From assembly GCA_022497155.1 (NCBI GenBank), contig MU385742.1:124001-188000 (forward strand): DNA of 64,000 bases, given 5' to 3'. The position numbers and the translations under genes were made by a program. Origin of the DNA: Whalleya microplaca (lineage: Eukaryota; Ascomycota; Sordariomycetes; Xylariales; Xylariaceae). The first letter of the stretch is position 1. Each line of letters begins with the position of its first letter. The notes beneath the pieces are model-generated. The model was given only the letters and a program-made list of their open reading frames with translations. It was not told the origin of the DNA and made no database searches. Positions 56,244-64,000 of the stretch are shown piece by piece.

Positions 56244-58679
56244 ATTGGTGTTTGTGTAGAATGGCAATGTTGAAGATGATTGAACTAGGTCAGTAGGTGT
56301 AGGTGCAGATCCTTCCAGGTTAGGTAGGTGTTATAGTTTTGTTGGAATGTGTGGCGATGAGGAAACCTAGGGGAAGATTCAAATTTTTGACGAGAGGAAG
56401 CCGGGGAATTTATCATTTGATGGAGACAAGGATTAGTCCAAAGGTTACTCAATGAAGTAAATCGGACGAGGCAACAAGTAAAATAACTATGCGAGTTGGA
56501 GTGGCAATACCTAGGTAGTGATCTCAACATTGATGTGTCCAACCGTGCGCAGCCGTTATGCCGCAGTGCCGTTGATCGTACGACGATTAGGTAGGGGAAG
56601 GAATCATCCATTGCTCACACCACATGCAGTCATCCAGACACACGTCTGGGTAACACATCACACATCTCTCCTTTATCGACTATGTTTGTACCCGTGCTCG
56701 TATCACCCCATAACATATCCGGATCGGGTCTGCAAATGCCGTAACGATACAAGTACCCGTTTCTCCTGGGACACGAATAAATGCACATATTTATGGAACA
56801 TGGAGGTAACCTCACCAGATACGGCTAAGGCTGAGTGCATATTAAGAAGCACTCATCTTAGAGTTTGGTATAAAGTGGGAGAAGATGGAATGCTGCGCGA
56901 TAATACCCAGCAGCATCACAATGATACAACATAACACACTACTAGGTGTGCTAATTTTAGCTACAGCCGGGCCATCGTGTCAAGAATTCCCGGTGATGGG
57001 GTTTTGTTATACTGGAAATATAAGTAAGTTGTAGTTAGGTAGTTTAAACGTGGCCTGTCTGCCGTGGTAGAATGATGTGATGTGACATGTCTGGTGTATA
57101 TAAAGTGCTAGGTGCCTAAGAAAGTGATGTAAGTGGTGTGTGTCTTACTTAATCGTACATAGGACTAGCCCTGTCAAGACTGTAGCGTCGTGACGCACAC
57201 CCAATAGGCCTCCCAATCTTCTGCAGGGGACATCGAGATCAGCCCCTGGATTCCCCAGAATTGCCTCTGTCAGATCCCTGGAGGCACATCAGCCGTAGGC
57301 TAAATTCAACGTCGCCGCCAAGGGCCACCGAGAACCATTAGTGCACTTAAAATAGCAAAAATCCAATTTACGACTTTGTGCTTCCGCTGCAGAAACAACA
57401 TAATCTCCTTTCTGCAACATTCTAGAAGACGACCATGGGCGACAGGTCTTTAACACAGCGTAGTTTAATTAGACTACCCTTGCTCCGATGCTATCCGCAG
57501 CCTACCAATATGTAAGTGTATGCTTTTCTCGCCTACTTCATCGGAGGCCAAGACCGACATGAAGAGACCTGGACACCGAGCTTGTGATGTCTCGGCCGTT
57601 TATACACATGCGTCTACATGAAAATTCTCGCTGTCCCCTTGTCGTATGGCACACACATGATGGACTGTCTGCGGGCTCCCTCCCAGAATTATCAACAGCA
57701 CCTAAAAGCCAAGGCTGGAATATACTATTCTGAGACCATTGCTCGGAGAGAAGACGCCATCCCGCCGCCGATGGGGCAAACGGAGCACGATCCCGACTGG
57801 CTGGCCAATGTAACCCGTCTCCGTCCGGGAAGACCGCCGCCGACTGTACAACATTTTCATTTCGAGAACTGGACAAGAAAAACATCCAAGATTCGTGCTT
57901 CTATCTTTACACTCATTTGGGTTACATCCTCTGCCAGATTTTGATCCTTCCTAAATCTTCATCTTTCATTGGATAAGCTACGCACCATAAGTTTTCCGGC
58001 TCTAGTACAGTTGACCATGACCTTGCAGAGATTGGGGCTCGATGCACCCAACTCGCCTCTAGATGTAAATATGAGAATCATGAGCATTGTATGGGGCGAC
58101 AAGATTGCTGGTGTGCCTTCGGCGCTTCTATGGGCACCTGGGTTGTGATGACAATCATGTTTCGCCGCAAACTTCAATCTTATTCTACCCACTGACACAT
58201 GCAATATTGAATGTCGGTCAATGCCCGGTTATCCATTACGGCGGTCTTGAAGCTGCATCGAGATTCGAACCACTGCATCGCGCGTCATTGTTCTCATGAT
58301 CCACCCATTGAAGGAATAATATTTCAAAGTAAGCAAAAATACAGCCTGACATGTGCGCTTCATCATCGGAATGGCTAATGTTATTGTGGAATTCAAACTG
58401 GGGTTGTGTTGGTGCTGTTGGTCATACCACGACTTCGTGCTCAGGAATGCGATGCGCCTGAGCCAAGTGCTTTGTTAGCGGAACCCCCGGAACAAACATC
58501 TGTTGCAGGACTGACTATTGATTTACCCTCAGCTCCATGCACCCTTGGGACTGAAGGCACTCCTATCTACCTTACTATCAAGTTCAGACAATGATATGCC
58601 ATGGCGAACTTGCCGATCTTCCTCTGTCATATCTTTTATGTTATGCGAATAGCACGTGTCGCACCGAGCTCTCCTAGGG
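56244..58679. other. Long gene-poor region
   Basis: About 2.4 kb without a supported gene. Two overlapping frames on opposite strands at 57538-57944 (115 and 108 codons) are mutually exclusive and have no family features. A 62-codon plus-strand frame (58406-58594) could be a leader exon of the next gene, but the join is unsupported. Confidence 0.35.
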
Positions 58680-60107
58680 ATGGGGTCGCTAAGTTTCACC
58701 TTGCCCCTGAATGATGGCGCATTGGGGACTACGCCATTAACACATCAGCAGCCTGCCAGTTCTCTGCTTAAAACAGATGTACGCTACGTGGCCGCCGCCA
58801 TCCCACGTATCTTTTCCGCCCTCGCAGCATCTCTTTGTTGTCGCTGGCGAGAATTGGGTTGGTGTGGGCTCCAAGAGGAAGCGCTCTACTTTATAGCATC
58901 AATACTCGAGCTTCAGTTGCTCCTCTCTGTCACTCTTCTTTGGCTTATGCTCCCAGGGATAGTTCTCTTGCCCTGGTTAAGCATAGAAGTCGCCTTGGTC
59001 TGGTTCCTGGTCCGCTTTATTAATAAACAGCCACAAATATTCACAATATTCACCGGCGCTGCAAAAGAATCCCAAAGCGGCGAGATTGGTGTTGAGAGGC
59101 AACAGCAGGATTGGTTTGTGGTTGGGGGCATGGCTGCAAACAATGATCAGATGCATCGAAAGCTCGTACCGAAGCTTATGGGGATATTCGGTCACGACAT
59201 GCACGTTTTCCTCTCCCCCAGACTTGGCTTTCCACTCGACATTGCCTTTCTTATTCTCCAGCGAAATATTTACGTTCCCACGGCTAGATCAACAGCACTG
59301 TACAACTCAGTGCGGACTAGCCTTCTCAAGCCGGGAACAGCTGGTGTGTATATTATCGCACACAACACGGGATCTCTAGACATCACGTGGCTTCTCTCTC
59401 GCCTCTGCGCTGATTTCCCCGCAGGAGAACTGTTGGGAAAACTCCAGGTTTTCACATTCGGCGCCGCTTCGGCGGAAACTACATTGCCACTTGGGAGTAC
59501 CTATTGTCAAGGAGGAGGCAATCTTAAATCGGTGTATCCTACCGTCACCAATTTTGCGTTTGCAGATGACCCCTTTGCCCAGATTGGAGTACTGATGGGG
59601 ATTCGCTATAGGATAGAGGGCCGCCTTGTGGGTAGCCTCTACACTATTGGCAGCAGTGCTACAACAGGCGCACGTTTTAGCTGGGCTTTCAGAGGTCATA
59701 AGCACTCCTTGCATGATTATTTAGACACCATCTTACCTAATGGCGACCCAAGTGCAGGGGTGCTCAACCAGGTCTGCAGTATCGACCGAGAAGTGAGCGA
59801 GATGCGGGAGCTAGCTGCCCTTGCGCAAAGCCTCAACAACGTGCAACTGAGGATGCGTAAGGGTACCAAGAGATTAAGCTGGACTGCACTTGGTATCCTA
59901 GCTGGTAGTTCGCCTGGTGGAAGCAGGGTCCGTACTGATATGGCCGGTCTTTTCTCTTTGGAAGAAGTCAGAAAAAGAGGCAAGATGTTAGAAGGTATGC
60001 GAGGGTATGACAATAATCCACTAGTAGAGGCTGTGGCGAACAGATATCACTTGTCCTCTCCTGAGATACGATCGCCTTGTGGTCGTGAATGGCTATCACA
60101 GCCTTGA
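58680..60107 (+). CDS. Large fungal membrane protein with an inactive-looking alpha/beta-hydrolase domain
   Basis: Intronless, 475 residues from the ATG at 58680 (MGSLSFTLPLNDGALGTTPL); an in-frame stop lies upstream. An N-terminal membrane region has two spans around residues 70-120 (LELQLLLSVTLLWLMLPGIV, EVALVWFLVRFI). A domain with lipase-like topology follows: DWFVVGGMAANNDQMHRKLV, FPLDIAFLILQRNIYVPTA, then the elbow GVYIIAHNTGSLDITWLLSR. In alpha/beta hydrolases this elbow is GxSxG; here it reads A-H-N-T-G, so the nucleophilic Ser is replaced. VFTFGAASAETTLPLG and DDPFAQIGVLMGIRYRIEGR also match a fungal family of this type. It may be a pseudoenzyme with a structural or binding role. Family recognition is moderate. 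Confidence 0.75.
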   Translation: MGSLSFTLPLNDGALGTTPLTHQQPASSLLKTDVRYVAAAIPRIFSALAASLCCRWRELGWCGLQEEALYFIASILELQLLLSVTLLWLMLPGIVLLPWLSIEVALVWFLVRFINKQPQIFTIFTGAAKESQSGEIGVERQQQDWFVVGGMAANNDQMHRKLVPKLMGIFGHDMHVFLSPRLGFPLDIAFLILQRNIYVPTARSTALYNSVRTSLLKPGTAGVYIIAHNTGSLDITWLLSRLCADFPAGELLGKLQVFTFGAASAETTLPLGSTYCQGGGNLKSVYPTVTNFAFADDPFAQIGVLMGIRYRIEGRLVGSLYTIGSSATTGARFSWAFRGHKHSLHDYLDTILPNGDPSAGVLNQVCSIDREVSEMRELAALAQSLNNVQLRMRKGTKRLSWTALGILAGSSPGGSRVRTDMAGLFSLEEVRKRGKMLEGMRGYDNNPLVEAVANRYHLSSPEIRSPCGREWLSQP

Positions 60108-60488
60108 AACCCAAGGCGTCTGTAGGAAGTCAAGCAAGCGTTAAGGACATATTAGCTAATCAATAAATAGATGAATTTTTCTTGTTTATGCAACTCCGTA
60201 GTAGGTATCTGGTGGTCCTCCTACCTTCTACGTTGTATTTATAAATCTCATATACCCTAATACCACTTCTCACTTAATATTCCTTGCCATAAACTTAAAT
60301 TGCACGCTGCTCACATGCCGTCGTCACTTGTGTTAGGATTAGAGTCAAATAATATATCATCACGTATTAAGTATGGATTGAAAAGAAGGCAAGCTACTGA
60401 TATCCAACTGACTGCCCTTATTAACCCAATAGAATGAACAACCGAGAAAAGCTTACGCTAACATCATACATAATATTCGTATCCTAGT
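60108..60488. other. Convergent intergenic region
   Basis: Short AT-rich 3' spacer between the membrane protein and the LamB/YcsF gene; no feature supported. Confidence 0.4.
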
Positions 60489-61298
60489 CTACACCCCTTT
60501 CTGTACTTCATCAACAGCTGCTCTTGCGGCAGTAGCGTTGTCCAGTGCAGTCGGCAGATCCGAGTGAATGCATACGCTGAACCCCTGTTTGTCAACAGGA
60601 ATATCCACCATAACGCCGGCCTTGGTTCTGGCCTGTCCCGTAGTTGCAAATGTCTTGATTCGTTGCGAAACCAATTCCGGAGTCGCTGGAACAGATTCAA
60701 AAACCGGCACCAGCTCGCCTTGCTCGTTGTAGTCGATGTCCGCATAGAATTCCGGGATGAGCTTCAACCCGATCCGCTCGCAGGCTTCGACCATCTGCTT
60801 GGTAGGCAGTCCGTATATAGGGACATCGAATACACGAACGGCGCGAAGCACGGCATCCAGAATAGCCGCATCTCGCTGGACGTAGAAGTACAGCTCCCCG
60901 TGGGGCTTGACATGGTTCAGGGGCACGCCCTCGGCCGCAAGTATACCTGCGAGGGCCCCGACCTGGTATAATACAAGGGCGAACATGTCGTCAGGAGCGA
61001 TGTTCATCCGTCGCCTGCCGAAACCAATGAGATCCGGCATTCCTGGGTGAGCGCCAACCCGTATGCCATGCTGTTTGGCCAGGCGGACCGTGCGCACCAT
61101 GATGGAAGGGTCGCCAGCGTGGAACCCACAGGCGACGTTGGCCACATCGACATGGCGCATTAACTCCTCGTCCGGTCCCTAAAGATGACTTATGAGGCGG
61201 CGCAGAGAATATTAAAAGTTTAGCAGACTTACCATCTTCCACCTTCCAAACCCTTCTCCCATGTCGCAATTGATCTCAATCCAGCGAGACGAGGCCAT
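60489..61298 (-). CDS. LamB/YcsF family protein (5-oxoprolinase subunit A-like)
   Basis: Two exons, 61233-61298 and 60489-61178 (54-nt intron GTAAGT..TTTAG), encode 251 residues, the size of bacterial PxpA. Motifs are EINCDMGEGFGRW at the start, DVANVACGFHAGDP, HGIRVGAHPGMPDLIGFGRR, LNHVKPHGELYFYV, EFYADIDYNEQGELVP and VCIHSDLP at the end. The conserved His and Asp residues sit in the expected places for the TIM-barrel metal site. In bacteria PxpA works with PxpB and PxpC to open 5-oxoproline with ATP. Here it is co-oriented with, and 0.9 kb from, a gene with carboxyltransferase and biotin domains (62207 onward), which supports a joint role. Confidence 0.9.
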
Positions 61299-62206
61299 GG
61301 TTTCGACTTTGCTAACTAGATGTTCTACACGCAGTATACGATCTGCCCTGACTGGGTTCTCTGATGACCCTTAGTTCCAAGCCGATGTTTTATACTCGGG
61401 CTATCGTTCCTAGTGGTTGGTAGCATTAGACTCTACCCCGCAAATCCCGGCCGATCTCGTATCCTATCGGAAACCTGACTGATTGACTTGAGTTAGTTGT
61501 CGGTCTCAACTCCGTAGAGCCGACCACCACTTGTACCCACCAATCAACCTTGGAAATGGTCTGATAATGGACATACTACGTAGAAAGACCCGCCGCCTCT
61601 AGCCTACTGATTACCAGAATTTTATTCCTAATAACTCACTAACACTATTGGCATGGGGCTGTTGCAAACTGACTGTCGGGGTTCAGATTATCACAAAGGC
61701 ATTGTCTTCGAAGGTCAATAGGACCCCTTATTCCAACTGGACGGCAGTTGCTTCTCTTGCTTTCTCCTCAAGTCTATTGAATGATATATTTTTTTCTTGT
61801 ATGATAGGCCCCCTTTATTCGATGTCGAAGTGGGATCTATGATATTCGCTAGAGTTGAGGCCTTATCTATCACCTAAGTAGTTGTCATGTCTGTCCACTC
61901 CCTTTTCTCGTTATACGACTACCATATAGACCTGTGAAAAAAGGGGAAAATTTTAGACGGGTACAATTTTGTCTCAATAGGACTGTTCGTATGGTGTATT
62001 TGGTACGCTTCTAGCATCGATTAGATAATACACAATTTGTTTGATAAATATCACATAAGCATATCAAGGTTAGCGAGACATTGTATCGCAAAGTTGGGTT
62101 AGATGAGACTAATAACACACTTGCCAGAAACCATGGCATATTTTTGCGTTAATGACAGGAACCTTGTGCGCACACTTTTGAAGCCGCGATAGAAGCACGT
62201 CTCGCC
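61299..62206. other. Intergenic region within the YcsF/carboxyltransferase pair
   Basis: A 0.9-kb spacer between two co-oriented genes, presumably with the YcsF promoter; only short frames occur (for example 61648-61842). Confidence 0.4.
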
Positions 62207-64000
62207 CTATTCGACAACTTTGTCCAAGAGAACGAGCAATGTCTCGGGTTGCACCAATGTCGCTTCCTGCACCAAGACCTCTTTGACTACTAAACCGTGA
62301 TGGGAGTCATCTGCAGCGACTGTAATCTCCAACTTCATAGCCTCAAGCACTACGAGTGCCTTACCTGTCTCAATTACATCACCAACTTCAACAAGAATCT
62401 TCCACACCTTGCCGACCTGCGGCGATAGGATCTTTACTCCCTCCAGGTCGCCAGATACCTGTGGAGCGCTTCCGCGGTTCTTCTCATGTTCCGACTGCCA
62501 GTCTGCGAATAGCTGCTCTTCGCGGAGACGCATCTGCTCCGCCGCTAATTTTTGCTTGGCACGAAACTCAACGGCGTCCGGTAGGTCGCAGATCTCGTGT
62601 TCCCGGGCGAGCTCGGCTCCGGCATTGAACACGGTCTCCTCTATCTGTATCTCGTACGTGCCAGCCTCGAACTGCCTCCAGATCTCTGCATACTCCTCGA
62701 GGCTTACCTCCTGAAACTCGACGAGGTCGAATGGTTCGAATAGCCAGGGTTTATCATCTCTGAAACCTGGCCGCAATGCGTACGTATCCCACACCGGTAC
62801 GGACCTGGCCGCCATCATGTAGCCACCAGGCTGTTCTACCGGGTAGATACAGAATATCCCACCGCCAAGACCTACAGTCCCAGGGGGTGTCGAGATTCGC
62901 GTGGGGTTGTATTTCTGAGCATTTAGGCGCGCAAGGGGATCCAGAGGCCATAACAGCGGCAATCCCGTCATAAAGCCGACGGCAGCACAAATGAATCTTG
63001 TCTTGCGAAGAATGTTGAATACGTCATCGCGAGAAGCAAGGCCGTTGTTTTCCTGGATGTAAGTGACGTTATCGGGAATGTAAACAGCCTTGTCGCGCTG
63101 CAATTTCGCATAACGATGCTCTGCTTCGCGAATGGACGGGTGATCAAAGACAATAGGTAAGATAAAACGACGAGTTGACAAGGGCTTCTCAATGGTGCCA
63201 CTTTGCCGATGAGCTGTGTCGATGAGGAGCACTACATCTGACTGGGCGATCGTATCTGGCTCGTACTCGACCATTATAGCTAGGAAGAGAACTGTGTTAG
63301 CCTGAGTCCTCTAATGGCACATATCTATGTACTATGCACTCACAGCTGATATTCACGTGTACAAATGTTCCTGGTTTGTCGAAACTTTCAATCGCTCGAG
63401 CTAGGCTGTTAGCAGCTACTGACGTGTCGAGTCCGACCTTCCTAGAGTCTACATCGACGATGACAAAGCGGTCGCCACCCTAAGCACGAAGTTAGTAATG
63501 GAGTGCTTCTATTGAGCTTTGGAGGAAGACGGCATACCTGGCGCAAGGTAAGTATCGCGTGGTTATCAGGGATAACCTTCAGTATTGCATCCGTATCTGG
63601 TTTCTCCTTTCCTATCGCTGCAAAAAGCAGCGGGGCTTCGTGTTCCAAATGGCCGGTTGATATATGTTGCTTAACGGCATTGAGAAATGCTGCCTTGCGC
63701 TCTGCCAATTCCCTAGCAAACCGATAGGATATTGGGGTTAACTTCATCTTGTCACCGGGCTTGAGCTTGCCCAACTTCCACAAGTCTGCAGAAACGACAG
63801 TGGATGAGCATAAAAAGCCGCCTAAGCCAGGTGCATCCTGCGGGAATATCACAGGACTATCACCAGTCCAGTTAACTCCTCCAGGGGAGGGATAGGGGTA
63901 ATCGACGACGTTACTTGGATGGCCACCACCTTCTCCTCCATCTGTCCGTGCCCACTCGATCTGTGGGCCGAGTAGACGTACTCCTGTTCTATTACAGTTG
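62207..64000 (-). CDS. Urea carboxylase/5-oxoprolinase-type biotin-dependent protein, C-terminal part
   Basis: Three exons are visible, 63538 to beyond 64000, 63344-63479 and 62207-63279, with GTATGC and GTGAGT donors; the N-terminus lies right of the window. The order matches the C-terminal half of urea carboxylase. First is a CT_A_B (PxpC/KipA/AHS2) domain: NRTGVRLLGPQIEWAR, GHPSNVVDYPYPSPGG. Then a CT_C_D (PxpB/KipI/AHS1) domain: KTRFICAAVGFMTGLPLLW, STPPGTVGLGGG. Last is a biotinyl domain whose EAMKLE motif carries the biotin lysine, after SPQVGKVWKILVEVGDVIET. Whether biotin carboxylase and allophanate hydrolase domains precede, as in Dur1,2, cannot be seen. The YcsF neighbour suggests an amide-opening pathway; urea versus 5-oxoproline is open. 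Confidence 0.88.

Noticed and set aside
57538..57944. Overlapping 115- and 108-codon frames on opposite strands
   Set aside because: They are mutually exclusive, have no recognisable motifs and no splice support; chance frames are likely.

Overview
The window is nuclear DNA of a filamentous ascomycete (Pezizomycotina). Coding regions are GC-rich and separated by AT-rich spacers. Most genes are interrupted by short GT..AG introns, usually 45-110 nt. Fungal-restricted families are common: a CAP59-type mannosyltransferase, a CE5 cutinase-like esterase, an RTA1 protein, Zn2Cys6 and MYND proteins. Both tRNA genes carry an intron after anticodon position 37. I could not place it to class or species. 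Exon joins below were worked out by hand from splice sites, reading phase and family continuity; no transcript data were available.

Left part (1-12.9 kb): a secreted or membrane Cys-rich protein cut by the left edge, a CMT1/CAP59-like mannosyltransferase, two non-autonomous hAT-type elements with 8-bp target duplications (one with an internal minisatellite), tRNA-Lys(UUU), a secreted CE5 esterase and an F-box/LRR-type protein.

Centre-left (13-21.7 kb): four metabolic genes in alternating orientation: a Delta12-type membrane fatty acid desaturase, a flavoprotein resembling bacterial polyenoic fatty acid isomerase and fungal beta-cyclopiazonate dehydrogenase-like oxidases, an HSL-type alpha/beta hydrolase and a DHA2-type MFS exporter. 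They look like a small lipid-modifying or secondary-metabolite cluster and are the best candidate for an undescribed system here.

Middle (23-48 kb): mostly housekeeping genes: a mitochondrial COX-assembly-like protein, a conserved nuclear-type unknown with a coding-like extension after its stop, protoporphyrinogen oxidase, DAHP synthase, mitochondrial ribosomal protein mL50, an ACOT9-type acyl-CoA thioesterase and a MYND protein. Between them lie secreted or membrane proteins (an SGNH esterase and an Ala-rich secreted protein). A degenerate LTR-like repeat family is scattered through the window (6.6, 30.7, 33.1 and 48.5 kb).

Right part (48-64 kb): tRNA-His(GUG); a co-oriented trio of cupin, RTA1 lipid-translocating-exporter-like protein and Zn2Cys6 regulator; a small secreted protein; a large membrane protein whose alpha/beta-hydrolase elbow lacks the nucleophilic Ser; then a LamB/YcsF (PxpA-type) gene next to a biotin-dependent carboxyltransferase gene that runs off the right edge. 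This last pair suggests an amide- or lactam-nitrogen utilisation locus (5-oxoproline or urea type).
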